Source: a virus. From it: a stretch of DNA of 46,174 bases. Shown in pieces: positions 34,838 through 44,600 of this stretch (position 1 is the first letter of the stretch; the number at the start of each line of letters is the position of its first letter). The stretch is taken from the IMG/VR virus record IMGVR_UViG_3300044643_002929, positions 1 to 46,174 of that record; one strand, given 5' to 3'. The notes beneath the pieces are model-generated. The model was given only the letters and a program-made list of their open reading frames with translations. It searched no databases and had not been told where the DNA came from. A program made the position numbers and the translations under genes.

Positions 34838-36214
34838 ATGAAAGATATTTTAGAGAAAATAAAAAATAGTAACATACGAATCGCTGTCATAGGTGATTCT
34901 ATGTTGGATGAATACTTTGATGTTAGTGTTAGAAAAATATCGCCAGAATTCCCCATACCAGTAATGCATTCTGATAATGAAGATCCGACAAATGTTTTCC
35001 CAGGCGGAGCAGCAAATGTCGCATTCCAGTTAAAAAACTTCAATAAGAATACATTTCTTTGTTCTTTTCTTGATGCAAATGCAAAATCAATTTTAAGCAA
35101 ACATGGGTTGGACACCTCTCTTTCTATTGATATTCCAAATAATATTTCAAGAAAAAAAAGATTTTATAGCAATGAATTTCCAACATATAGATGGGATGTG
35201 GAAAAGTCTAATTGTGGTTTGTCTGAGAGCGAAATAACTAAATATTGTTGTGATTTGTTTGATCGTATTATGGAACAAGAATTTGATGTTATTATATTTT
35301 CCGATTATGATAAGGGTGTTTTTTATAACAACATAGTTTCAAATTTAGCTAAAAATCATAAATGTCAAATTAAAATTGTTGATCCAAAAACAGATATTTA
35401 TAAATGGCTTGGTTGTAGTCTTATAAAGCCCAATTCAATAGAAGCAAAGAATATTACAGGGCAATCAGATCGCAACAAGCAAATTGAAAAAATTATAAAT
35501 ATAACCAATGCTAAAAATGTAATCATAACAAATGGTGGTGATGGATTGTATGGATATGATGGTGATTATTTTGATTACAAGTGTGAAGAAATTTTGGATG
35601 CTCCAAATAGTGTTATTGGTGCTGGTGATTGTTTTATAGCATTTTGCGGATTGTGTTTGGGAAATGGAATATCATTAAAAGACGCTTCAAAATTTTCCTT
35701 TAAAATGGGTTCTATTTATGTAAAGGAAAAACATAATAAGCCATTGGATTTCAATAAAATAAATTCAATTTTAAATAAAGTTGAATCGAAGTATGTCACA
35801 CCAGAATTTTTTGAAAATAGAAATTTTAAATTGTGTATGACAAATGGATGTTTTGATATTCTTCACTCAGGCCACATAAGTAACTTGAATTATGCTAAAA
35901 GTTTTGGAGATAAGTTATTGGTTGCTGTAAATGCAGACGAATCTGTTTCTAAATTGAAGCCAAACAGACCAATCAATAAACTAGAAGATAGAATGTTATT
36001 GCTGGCCAATTTGCAATGTGTTGATTATGTTTTACATTTCGATGAAGACACTCCATACGAAATTATAAAGAAAATAAAACCTGATTTTTTGGTTAAAGGT
36101 ATGGAGTATCAAAATTCTAATGTAATTGGTCGTGAATTTGCCAAGAATACAATTTTTGCTCCCATGGTAGAGAATATTTCAACGACCAAGATAATTAATC
36201 GCATAAACATTTAG
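34838..36214 (+). CDS. hldE: Bifunctional heptose-7-phosphate kinase / heptose-1-phosphate adenylyltransferase
   Basis: 458 residues, close to E. coli HldE (477). Residues 1-320: PfkB/RfaE1 kinase (AVIGDSMLDEYF, PGGAANVAFQL, GAGDCFIAFCGL with the catalytic Asp). Residues 325-458: RfaE2 nucleotidyltransferase (TNGCFDILHSGHISNL, LVKGMEYQNSNVIGREF). The enzyme makes ADP-heptose precursors for LPS. In a phage it could feed host or phage glycan synthesis or produce a nucleotide-sugar signal; ADP-heptose is also known as an innate-immune ligand. The role here is inference. Confidence 0.85.
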   Translation: MKDILEKIKNSNIRIAVIGDSMLDEYFDVSVRKISPEFPIPVMHSDNEDPTNVFPGGAANVAFQLKNFNKNTFLCSFLDANAKSILSKHGLDTSLSIDIPNNISRKKRFYSNEFPTYRWDVEKSNCGLSESEITKYCCDLFDRIMEQEFDVIIFSDYDKGVFYNNIVSNLAKNHKCQIKIVDPKTDIYKWLGCSLIKPNSIEAKNITGQSDRNKQIEKIINITNAKNVIITNGGDGLYGYDGDYFDYKCEEILDAPNSVIGAGDCFIAFCGLCLGNGISLKDASKFSFKMGSIYVKEKHNKPLDFNKINSILNKVESKYVTPEFFENRNFKLCMTNGCFDILHSGHISNLNYAKSFGDKLLVAVNADESVSKLKPNRPINKLEDRMLLLANLQCVDYVLHFDEDTPYEIIKKIKPDFLVKGMEYQNSNVIGREFAKNTIFAPMVENISTTKIINRINI

Positions 36215-36398
36215 TTTCGCATGGTTCTTTTTCATGTGGACAATTACATTTTTTTTCGCACACGCATTTTTGACAGGTTTTGTGATCATGTTTTTCTTTT
36301 TCGTTTTCTTTTATAAGTTGTGTTCCAATAATAAAAAAACAAAGAAAAAATCCAAAAATAGCACTAAAAAACATATTGTAAAAGCAACAAAATTTCAT
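36195..36398 (-). CDS. Cys-rich small membrane or secreted protein
   Basis: 67 residues. An N-terminal hydrophobic segment (MFFSAIFGFFLCFFIIGT) is followed by a Cys-, His- and Lys-rich tail (TCQKCVCEKKCNCPHEKEPC, then ETKCLCD) with at least eight Cys, as in metal-binding or disulfide-rich peptides. An AGGTGA-type ribosome-binding site precedes the ATG. It overlaps the end of hldE by 20 bases on the opposite strand, so reality is plausible but not certain. Confidence 0.5.
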   Translation of the reverse strand: MKFCCFYNMFFSAIFGFFLCFFIIGTQLIKENEKEKHDHKTCQKCVCEKKCNCPHEKEPCETKCLCD

Positions 36399-36453
36399 TT
36401 TTCACCTAATTAAAGATTTGTGACAAATATATATAGATTGAAAAGGGGTATAA

Positions 36454-36753
36454 ATGATTAATTTTAAAAATTGGCTAGAGTCGGATGAAAAACAAGTTGG
36501 AACATTTAGCGATCTATTGAAAAATTTACCACAAATATATGGTACAGACCCTAAAACTAACAAACCTTTGACACCTGCTCAAACTTGGAAAATGACTCAA
36601 GAAGATCCTAAATACAAAGCTTCATTGGCTAATATGAAAAAATCAGGCATTCCTTTACAGCCTGATCCTATTGCAATTCAAAATATGATTAAACAGCAAC
36701 AAAATAAAAAAACAACAGCCCCAGCAGTTGGCACAATAGGAACTGCAAAATGA
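36454..36753 (+). CDS. Small protein with capsid-targeting-like leader
   Basis: 99 residues, strong AAAAGGGG ribosome-binding site. MINFKNWLESDEKQVGTF at the start is nearly the same as the leader at 33060 (LNFKNWFQNE). The body is hydrophilic and Gln/Pro/Lys-rich (TKNKPLTPAQTWKMTQEDPK; IKQQQNKKTTAPAVGTIG), probably disordered. The stop overlaps the next start (ATGA). Confidence 0.62.
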   Translation: MINFKNWLESDEKQVGTFSDLLKNLPQIYGTDPKTNKPLTPAQTWKMTQEDPKYKASLANMKKSGIPLQPDPIAIQNMIKQQQNKKTTAPAVGTIGTAK

Positions 36754-36911
36754 TAACATTTCAACAATTTTTGAACGAAAAATTTTATGGTTTTAAGTCA
36801 AAAGGTGCCAATTCTCCAAATATGCTTATGGCAAAAAAAGTTAGTCCAGCAAAGCCAACAAACCTAAAATTCACTTCTGTATACAAATCAAAAAAAGAAG
36901 ATCATATTTAA
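36750..36911 (+). CDS. 53-residue basic protein with T4-like capsid-targeting leader
   Basis: MITFQQFLNEKFYGFKSKG at the N-terminus matches the T4 form M-K-T-Y-Q-E-F-I-x-E almost position by position; L-N-E is a good T4 prohead-protease-type site. The remainder is basic (MAKKVSPAKPTNL, SKKEDHI). It starts in an ATGA overlap with the previous gene and ends in a hairpin that overlaps its stop codon. Confidence 0.6.
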   Translation: MITFQQFLNEKFYGFKSKGANSPNMLMAKKVSPAKPTNLKFTSVYKSKKEDHI

Positions 36912-36921
36912 TTTGATCTTC
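36897..36921. other. 8-bp hairpin across a stop codon
   Basis: gaagatca and tgatcttc pair around a 9-base AT loop. The stop TAA of the 53-residue gene lies in the loop. No T-run follows, so it is a weak terminator candidate. Confidence 0.4.
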
Positions 36922-36937
36922 CATTCTCAATTAATGC

Positions 36938-37558
36938 ATGATTACAAGTACTGGCGAAAATTTAAGTGTTTTAATTTGTTGCGATCATAGCATTTCAAGT
37001 GATTGGATGGCTTTTCTTAGTGCCTATTCATTTTCTAAATACTTACCAGAAGCAAAAATAGCAATAGCATGTCAAAGAAAAGACATAAAACGAAATTTGT
37101 TTATGTGGGCAAAAAAGCTCAATTTTAATTTTGAAATTTTAAAAACAAGCGATAGTTTGTCTTATTTGCGTTATTTTATTGAAAAAGACAAGCTAAGTTT
37201 ACCAGCTTTGATTGTTAGTTCTGATATAATTTGTGTTCGTGAGCTAGAGCAAAATAGTTTTTTGCATTCTAAAAAAAATTATAAAAAAAATGATTTTTAT
37301 TTAGTAAATGACTTAAATTCTAATTTTGAAGAGAAATCTGATTTATATTGTGATGTAAAAGAAGATAAAATTGTGAATTTTGTGACATATTCTAATGGTT
37401 GGGGTAACTTTAATTTGTCTTCATGGATAAATAAAGATGAGTATCCATTTCATCCTTTGGCCAAATACAATCGTACTTTGTTAGGCCTAAACGAAAGAAG
37501 ATTGGATGATATATGGATGTCGGCTACAAACATATTTGAATGCATATTCAGAGGTTAA
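36938..37558 (+). CDS. Unknown protein, possibly glycosyltransferase-like
   Basis: 206 residues. LSVLICCDHSISSDWMAFLSAY, a Rossmann-type start, and LPALIVSSDIICVREL recall nucleotide-sugar-binding domains with a short acidic motif, but no family is certain. SNGWGNFNLSSWI and ERRLDDIWMSATN follow. The ribosome-binding site is poor. It ends 1 base before the next gene's start. Confidence 0.5.
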   Translation: MITSTGENLSVLICCDHSISSDWMAFLSAYSFSKYLPEAKIAIACQRKDIKRNLFMWAKKLNFNFEILKTSDSLSYLRYFIEKDKLSLPALIVSSDIICVRELEQNSFLHSKKNYKKNDFYLVNDLNSNFEEKSDLYCDVKEDKIVNFVTYSNGWGNFNLSSWINKDEYPFHPLAKYNRTLLGLNERRLDDIWMSATNIFECIFRG

Positions 37559-37559
37559 A

Positions 37560-37844
37560 ATGAAACGATTTGAATTTGAAGATAATGACGAAGAAGATGA
37601 AGAATTTGAAGAAGAAATGAACAGGCCTATTTCTCCCGAAGAATACAAAGAGCTATTGGCAGAAGAGCAAGCACTACAACAAGAAAATGTAGAACTTACT
37701 TATATGGCATTAAATCAAAAGCTTATTGATAAGGCTATTAAATTTTGTAGTAAATCTTTTTGGTGGAACTTTTATAAACTTGATACTAAATTAGATAAAA
37801 TCTCTACAGTTTATAAAAAGTTTAGAGATTTACAAAATTTATAG
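37560..37844 (+). CDS. Small acidic protein upstream of the prkA module
   Basis: 94 residues from ATG 37560 (AGAGGTTAAA ribosome-binding site); an in-frame TTG-type extension lies in the previous gene. The N-terminus is strongly acidic (EDNDEEDEEFEEEMNRP), followed by a helical part (LLAEEQALQQENVELTYMAL) and FWWNFYKLDTKLDKI near the C-terminus. Not recognised. It is 9 bases from the FmdB-like gene. Confidence 0.6.
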   Translation: MKRFEFEDNDEEDEEFEEEMNRPISPEEYKELLAEEQALQQENVELTYMALNQKLIDKAIKFCSKSFWWNFYKLDTKLDKISTVYKKFRDLQNL

Positions 37845-37853
37845 GATTATAAA

Positions 37854-38219
37854 ATGCCGAATTATGCTTTTGAATGTAATAAATGTAAAAAATCTTGGGA
37901 AGAGATTGCCGACTTCGATAAGACAGGAAAATATAAAAATGTTTCCTGTCCAAAATGTAAATCCAAATCAAAAACAAAACTCCTTACCGCTTGTAGGGTT
38001 AAATTCACCAATCCAATTGGCACAGATGTTTGGAACAGTGATTCTTCAGGTCATGACTATAGACATAAATGGAATATGGAACGACCTGGCGGTGTCACAG
38101 ATCAAAGGTCTAACGCACAAGAAAATTCTCATATGGGATCTAATCCATATGGCGAAGCTGAAAGATCTAACCCATTAAATGATATTGAAAATGATAGTGC
38201 ATGGGGCGAAGTAAAGTGA
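37854..38219 (+). CDS. FmdB-type zinc-ribbon protein
   Basis: 121 residues. PNYAFECNKCKKSWEE...VSCPKCKSKSKTKLL is the two-CxxC zinc ribbon of the FmdB family (Y-x-F-x-C-x-x-C); the rest is hydrophilic and probably disordered (SSGHDYRHKWNMERPGGVTD). Family members are putative regulators or nucleic-acid binders. It sits just before the prkA promoter. Confidence 0.7.
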   Translation: MPNYAFECNKCKKSWEEIADFDKTGKYKNVSCPKCKSKSKTKLLTACRVKFTNPIGTDVWNSDSSGHDYRHKWNMERPGGVTDQRSNAQENSHMGSNPYGEAERSNPLNDIENDSAWGEVK

Positions 38220-38236
38220 AATAATTTAGAAAGTTA

Positions 38237-38265
38237 TTTACAAAATAAAAGATTCACCTTATAAT
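38237..38265 (+). promoter_or_regulatory. Strong sigma70-type promoter before prkA
   Basis: TTTACA at 38237-38242, 17-bp spacer, perfect TATAAT at 38260-38265; transcription would start near 38272, about 36 bases before the prkA ATG. It lies in the only sizeable gap near the module and can drive prkA-yeaH-spoVR without help from upstream genes. Confidence 0.7.
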
Positions 38266-38307
38266 GAATTAGTTGTGCCATTACAGAAAATATAACGGAG
38301 ATAGCAG

Positions 38308-40380
38308 ATGAACGCTTTAAATAAGTTTATAGGTAAATTTGATCAAAGTAAATTTAAAATTCTCAATAACGAAATGTCGTTTTCTGAATATGTAGATTTG
38401 TGTTACACCAATCCAAAGTTACTTAGGAATTCTTGGCAAATTATTTTTGATATGGTGATAGAAAAAGGATTCTACCCAGTAGAAGAATATCGCAAAACAT
38501 ATAAACATTATAATTTTTTCGACAACCCAGAATATCCCATTATTGGCTTGACACCAACTAAAGATTCTCTTGTTAAATTCATCAAGGGTGCTGCTGGTCA
38601 TTTCGGAACAGAAAAACGAATTTTGCTTCTTCATGGTCCTGTAGGAAGCTCAAAATCAACTCTTTGCAGATTGTTCAAAAGAGAAATGGAGCGTTATTCC
38701 ACCACCGATGCTGGAGCTTGGTATAGTTTTAAATGGATTAATCTTCCAACAGGTGTCGATGGGATTTACTTAAAAGATGAAGATGAATGCCCAATGCATG
38801 AGCAGCCATTAAAGCTACTGCCACCAGAAGTGCGAAAGCCAATCATGGAAGAAATTAATCGTGCTTTGTTAGAATCAGTTCCAGAAAGTGAAAGATCTGA
38901 AATTTATGAATTGCGATGCGAAGGAGAACTAGATCCAAGATGTAGATTTTTCATGAATGCATTGTTGAAAAAATATGATGGTGATTTGGAAAAGATTCTT
39001 GAAAAACATATCCGTGTTATTCGTAAGACATTTAGTGAGTCTGATCGTTGTGGTATTGCAACATTTCAACCTAAAGACGAAAAAAATCAAGATAGTACTG
39101 AACTTACTGGCGATATAAACTTTGGCAGAATTGGAACATTCGGTGCCGATTCTGATCCTAGAGCTTTTAATTTTGACGGGGAATTTTGTGTGGGAAATCG
39201 GGGAATGATTGAATTTATAGAGGCTTTGAAGCTAGATCAAGCATTCTTGTACGATCTCTTAGGAGCATCACAAGAACAAAGTATCAAGCCAAAGAAATTT
39301 AGTCAAGTTGGTATCGATGAGGCTATATTTACACACACCAATAATCCAGAATATGAAAAACTTAGAAGCAATCAATATATGGAAGCACTTAGAGATAGAA
39401 CTGTAAAGATTGATGTTCCTTATACTTTGCGTTGGGAAGAAGAGCTAAAGATTCTAGAAAAAGATTATGGGCCAACAAAAGTAAAGCAACATATTGCTCC
39501 ACATACCTTGGAAGTTGCTGCATTATGGGCAATTTTGACAAGACTAAATGACGACAAAGATGGAAAGATATCTTTGGTTGAAAAAGCAGAATTGTATGAT
39601 GGTAAGCTCTTACCAGGTTGGACAGACGAACAGGTCAAAGAGCTAAAAGACAGATATCCAGACGAAGGCATGACTAGAGGTGTTTCTGTTCGATATATTC
39701 AAGACAAACTTTCCAATTGCCTTGCGAACAATCATGATTATGTAAATATGTTCATGGTTTTGAATGAACTAAGAGATGGCCTAGAAGGTAGTTCTTTGCT
39801 AAATAATAAAGATGATGTTGGTCGATATATTACTTGTGTTGATTTGGTGGTGAAGAAATTGACTGAAATTTTGAAGGCAGAAGTTCAAAAGGCCTTGGTT
39901 GGCGATGAAGATGCAGTAATTCGTTTATGCACCAACTATATCGATAATATCATGGCCTATATCAATAAGTCTAAAATCAAAGATCCAATTACTGGACAAG
40001 ATAGAAAGCCAGACGAAAGGCTTATGAGGGCTGTTGAATCGAAAATAGATATCCCAGAGCAAGGTGCTGATGATTTCCGAAGACAAATCGCTGCATTCAT
40101 TGGAGATCTTGCAATTAAGCATAAGACATTCCGATGGGATTCTAATTCTAAATTGAAAAAAGCATTGGAAGCTAAATTGTTTGAAGATGTTAAAGACACT
40201 ATTAAGCTTTCTGCTTTAAATGTTTCTGGTGCCACAGTAGTTGATAAAGATATACAAGAAAAGATCGATGCAATAAAGACTCGTTTGATAAAACAATACG
40301 GGTACAATGAAAGATCGGCAACAGATGTTCTTGATTTTGTAGGAAGCATATTTGCTAGAGGCGATTTGGCAGAAGAATAA
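38308..40380 (+). CDS. prkA: PrkA/YeaG-family serine protein kinase (AAA+)
   Basis: 690 residues (E. coli YeaG 640), GGAG ribosome-binding site. Walker A HGPVGSSKSTLCRLF (about 109-120), Walker-B-like region at GNRGMIEFIEALK, HTNNPEYEKLRSNQYMEALRDRTVKIDVPYTLRWEEELKILEKDYG, and C-terminal DPITGQDRKPDERL...GADDFRRQIAAFI match YeaG/PrkA segment by segment. PrkA has an AAA+ core and a kinase-like C-terminal region; in bacteria it acts in starvation and stationary phase with YeaH and SpoVR. It is the first gene of the module. Confidence 0.88.
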   Translation: MNALNKFIGKFDQSKFKILNNEMSFSEYVDLCYTNPKLLRNSWQIIFDMVIEKGFYPVEEYRKTYKHYNFFDNPEYPIIGLTPTKDSLVKFIKGAAGHFGTEKRILLLHGPVGSSKSTLCRLFKREMERYSTTDAGAWYSFKWINLPTGVDGIYLKDEDECPMHEQPLKLLPPEVRKPIMEEINRALLESVPESERSEIYELRCEGELDPRCRFFMNALLKKYDGDLEKILEKHIRVIRKTFSESDRCGIATFQPKDEKNQDSTELTGDINFGRIGTFGADSDPRAFNFDGEFCVGNRGMIEFIEALKLDQAFLYDLLGASQEQSIKPKKFSQVGIDEAIFTHTNNPEYEKLRSNQYMEALRDRTVKIDVPYTLRWEEELKILEKDYGPTKVKQHIAPHTLEVAALWAILTRLNDDKDGKISLVEKAELYDGKLLPGWTDEQVKELKDRYPDEGMTRGVSVRYIQDKLSNCLANNHDYVNMFMVLNELRDGLEGSSLLNNKDDVGRYITCVDLVVKKLTEILKAEVQKALVGDEDAVIRLCTNYIDNIMAYINKSKIKDPITGQDRKPDERLMRAVESKIDIPEQGADDFRRQIAAFIGDLAIKHKTFRWDSNSKLKKALEAKLFEDVKDTIKLSALNVSGATVVDKDIQEKIDAIKTRLIKQYGYNERSATDVLDFVGSIFARGDLAEE

Positions 40381-40416
40381 TATGTCAAATAATTTTTGTA
40401 AAGAGGTTGTTAAAAT

Positions 40417-41637
40417 ATGTGTCCTAGAAGAATTGAAGAAGACCACAAAGATTTTATTGATGTTGTTTCTGGCAAGCTACGCAAAGCTCTAAAGAAATTT
40501 ATCAAAAGTGGCCAAATTGTTAAGTCTAGAGGTAAGCGTGGTAAAATATCGATATCCATTCCAAAAATCGATATTCCGCAAATCCTTTATGGCGATAATG
40601 GAAATGGAACAGGAAGAGGAAAAGGCAAAGATGGCGATGTGATCGACAAGGGCAAAAAGGGCAAGGGTAATGGCAATGGTGCTGGTCAAGATGAAAGTGA
40701 AGGAATTACCATAAGTCTTGACCTTGAAGAAGTTTTAAAATTCATGCAGGGAGAATTAGAACTTCCAAATCTAAAGCCAAAAGTAAGCGACACATTTGAT
40801 GAAGTAAAAATAAAATATAACAACATATCTTTAGTAGGCCCAGAATCACTAAGGCATAACAGAAGAACATTTTTAGAAGCTCTAAAAAGACAAGCAGCAG
40901 ATGGAACTATAAATGATTTGGAAATAGTACCAGGATGCAAAGATCCAATTAAGGCAATCAAGCCAATAAAAAGAGATAAAAGATATAGGCAATACAAGGA
41001 AATTAAAGTTCCTTCAAGTAATGCTTTGATCATATATGCTAGAGATGGATCTGGAAGTATGGATCAGCAAAAGTGCGAAATAGTTTCTGATATGGCTTGG
41101 TGGATTGATGTTTGGATTAGAAGATTTTACAAAAGAGTAGATAGACTTTTTGTTTGGCATGATTCTTCTGCTATGGAAGTAGATGAAGAAAAATTTTATA
41201 ATTATAGATTTGGCGGTGGCACTACTTGTAGCTCTGCTTTGAAATTCATTTCTAAGCAATTTGAAAATCGATATCCCCCAGAAAAATGGAATATATATGT
41301 ATTTTATTTTACCGATGGCGACAATTGGGAAGAAGATAATCAAGTTTTTATAAACACATTAAAAGAATCATTTGGAGAAAGAATCGTAAATCTTGTTGGA
41401 ATAACACAAATACTTCCTTGGAATTACGCAAACTCAATAAAAAATGTAGTTGATCAAGCTTTGGAAAAGGGAGATCTTAATAGAGAAAATATTAAGACCA
41501 CTGAAATAAATGCAGAAGGTGGTGCTGTTTTAACAGAAGAAAAAAGAAATCAACAAATATTAGAAGCTATTCAAAAATTAATGGGTTCAGATAAATCAAA
41601 AGCTAAATTGAATACGGAGTCCGATAATGTCTTCTAA
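40417..41637 (+). CDS. yeaH: YeaH-family (DUF444/UPF0229) VWA-like protein
   Basis: 406 residues (E. coli YeaH 427). RRIEEDHKDFIDVVSGKLRKALKKFIKSG at the N-terminus, a Gly/Lys/Asp-rich low-complexity linker (about 60-95), IKVPSSNALIIYARDGSGSMDQQ (MIDAS-type D-x-S-x-S, about residue 210), FVWHDSSAMEVDEEKFYNYRFGGGTTCSSALKFI and YVFYFTDGDNW match UPF0229. It pairs with PrkA in bacteria. AAGAGGTTG precedes the start. It overlaps spoVR by 11 bases. Confidence 0.86.
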   Translation: MCPRRIEEDHKDFIDVVSGKLRKALKKFIKSGQIVKSRGKRGKISISIPKIDIPQILYGDNGNGTGRGKGKDGDVIDKGKKGKGNGNGAGQDESEGITISLDLEEVLKFMQGELELPNLKPKVSDTFDEVKIKYNNISLVGPESLRHNRRTFLEALKRQAADGTINDLEIVPGCKDPIKAIKPIKRDKRYRQYKEIKVPSSNALIIYARDGSGSMDQQKCEIVSDMAWWIDVWIRRFYKRVDRLFVWHDSSAMEVDEEKFYNYRFGGGTTCSSALKFISKQFENRYPPEKWNIYVFYFTDGDNWEEDNQVFINTLKESFGERIVNLVGITQILPWNYANSIKNVVDQALEKGDLNRENIKTTEINAEGGAVLTEEKRNQQILEAIQKLMGSDKSKAKLNTESDNVF

Positions 41638-44600
41638 CAAGTTTATGCATGGCTCTTCTCTTCTTATTGGCGATAACACTATTCCTGGTGTTCAACTTCC
41701 AAAACAATTAAAAGAACATGCTCAAATAATTTTGAATGTTTGTAGAGATTGGGGTTTAGACTTTTATCCAACTGTAGTGCAACTTCTTACCTACGATGAA
41801 ATCTCTGAAGTAGCAGCTTATGGTGGTTTTCCAGTACGATATCCACATTGGTCGTTTGGCATGCAATATGAAGAATTGCAGCGTGGATATGAAAATCAAA
41901 TGCATAAGATATATGAAATGGTAATCAATTGCTGTGAACTTAATGCTCCAGTTTTGACTAAGCGTGGTACAATTATAGCTGGAGATGTGAAGGTAGGCGA
42001 TCAAGTTATTGTTGGTAATGAAACTAGGAATGTTGTTGCGACAAAGAGACAAAACGCTTCTAAAACTAAGAAAATTTGTTTGAAAGATGGCCAAACATTA
42101 GTATGTACGCCAAATCACAAATGGCGTGTTCTTTCTAATAATGGTTTAATCTGGAAAAAAGCATCGGATGTTGTATCTGGTGATATTTTTGTAGGAACTG
42201 ATTCATATGAAAGTAATTGGGATGCACCAAGAATTGATTGGTCATCCGAACAAGTTTTTGAATCAACAAGGCCCAACATTAGGCATTGTATTAAAGAAAT
42301 TTATCCACCGAATCATATTACGATAGAATTGGCGGAACTTCTTGGAATTTTGGTTGGAGATGGGTCGATAGGAGTAAAGTCTGCTGAAAATATGTTAACC
42401 GTTGCTGTTGGTAAAAAACACAGGACATATGCAGAACATGTTGTAGATTTATTTAAAAAGGTATTTGGAGTTGTTGCAGAGATTTACGAAAAACCAAATT
42501 GTTTCAATGTAACATTATGCTCAAAAAACGCAGTTGATTTTGTTAATTCGATTGGTTTAAAGAAAGGTAAAACATTTAAGGAAAAAATAATTCCAGATAT
42601 TATTTGGAAGTCTCCTCCTGCCTATAGATGTGCTTTTATTCGTGGTTTGTTCGATACTGATGGCTATGTAGCTGACCATGTTGGTTTTAGTTGTTATAAT
42701 AAGAAATTGGCAGATGATGTTCAGATTATGCTTTCGGAAATGGGAATTCTTTCTAATTTAAAAACATTGAAAAATGGCAAGGGTAAAAAAGGTGATCAAA
42801 AATATATTAATGTTGTTAAAATTAAGGGAATTTGGGCTGAAAATAAATTTTACAATAGAATAGGTTTTGTGCTTAACTATAAGCAAGAATTACTTAAAAA
42901 ATTACTTGATAGAAAATTTTGTCGTAGTTCTGGAATGGAGTTGCCTTACATTCAACGACAATTGATTATGTGGGCAAAAAGTGTAGGAATCACAACATAT
43001 AACAACCATAGTCTTGGTTATTCAATTAAAATGTTCGAGAAACAAAAAGTTGGGATTAATTCTTTTTCTTCATTTGTACAAAGAGCAGAAAATCAAGGAT
43101 TAAGTGTTCCAAATGAAATTAAAGATATTATTTCAAATCCTTTATTTGTTGTTGAGCATGTTGTTGATGGAGATGAGATCGAAACTGTTGATATTGCATT
43201 GGATCATGATTCTCATGATTTTATTGCATATGGATTGATTACCCATAATACATCACCTTGCTACATCTATTGCTTAGATAGCAATACTCTATTGGATCAT
43301 TTGACAGTTATCGCTCACGCTACTGGTCATAATGATTTCTTTAAAAATAATATTCATTTTTCTGCCACTGACACAAATATGTTGAATAACATGGCGAATC
43401 ATGCGAGTCGTATAAGAAAATATATGGCTAGATGGGGTAAAGAAAAGGTTACTGAATTTCTTGATTATTTGCTTCGCATCGACAATTTAATTGATGGTGC
43501 ATCAGCTTGGCATCAAAAAGTAATTAAAGATAAAAACATTATTGATAAAAAAAATTATCGTTTTCCAAGGCGACTAAAAGTTGGCAATGATAGACTTTAT
43601 ATGGATTCTTATATCAACACCAAAGATTTTAAAGATAAAGAAAACGAAAAGGTTAAAGATAAAGATTTGGCAGAAGAGCTTGGATTTTTTATTGAACCAG
43701 TTAAAGATGTTTTTGGATTCTTGCGTGATAATGCTCCATTGAAGCCATGGCAGCAAGATATTATGTCTATGATCTATGAGGAATCAATTTATTTTTTCCC
43801 ACAGAGACAAACCAAGGTATTAAACGAGGGGTGGGCTTGCGGACGAAGAGATTCTCTTGTATCTACAAATATGGGCATTTTGACATTAGGTGAAATTGTT
43901 GATAAAAAGTTGCCTGTTATGGTTTATGATGGTGAAAAATCTAGAAATGTGACAAATTGGTTCACTTTTGAAAATCGTGATGTTTATAGGATTGAAACTA
44001 GAAGAGGATATGTTTTTGAGGGTTCAAATAATCATAGAGTTATGGGTGATAATGATTGGGTTCGTCTTGATAAAATGAATGTAGGAGAAAAAGTTAAAAT
44101 ATCGTTTTCAAATATTTGGACGAAAAAATATCAAAAAATCGATTATAAATTGCCCAATAAAAGGATAGAATTGAAGCAAATCTGTAAAAAAGCATCAGCG
44201 ACTATGTCTCAAGTCGTTTATAGAAAATATCATTATAAAGGTGAAGAAAAAAATGACAATTTAGACAAATTGCTCAAGCAATATGATGATCAGTCTATGA
44301 CATGCATGAGAAATAAAAGAAAATGTATATCTTTACCTTTTTCTATGGATGAAGAATTTGCTTCATTTGTTGGATATATGATTGGAGATGGTCATATATC
44401 TAAAAGCAAGAGAACTCTTGGCTTAACAACTGGAGATAAAGATCAAGCTGATAATTATATTCGTCTTACAAAGAAATTATTTAATATAGATTGTAAATCT
44501 CGTTGGGATGACACATCTAAAAATGGTCGATATAGAATTTCTGTAACTTCAAAAGAACTTGAAGAACTACTTGTTTATTTGGGAATGAAAACTGGAGTCT

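Noticed and set aside
23349-36430. ATATATAT words before several genes as a phage late-promoter motif
   Set aside because: In DNA this A+T-rich several copies are expected by chance, and spacing to starts is irregular.
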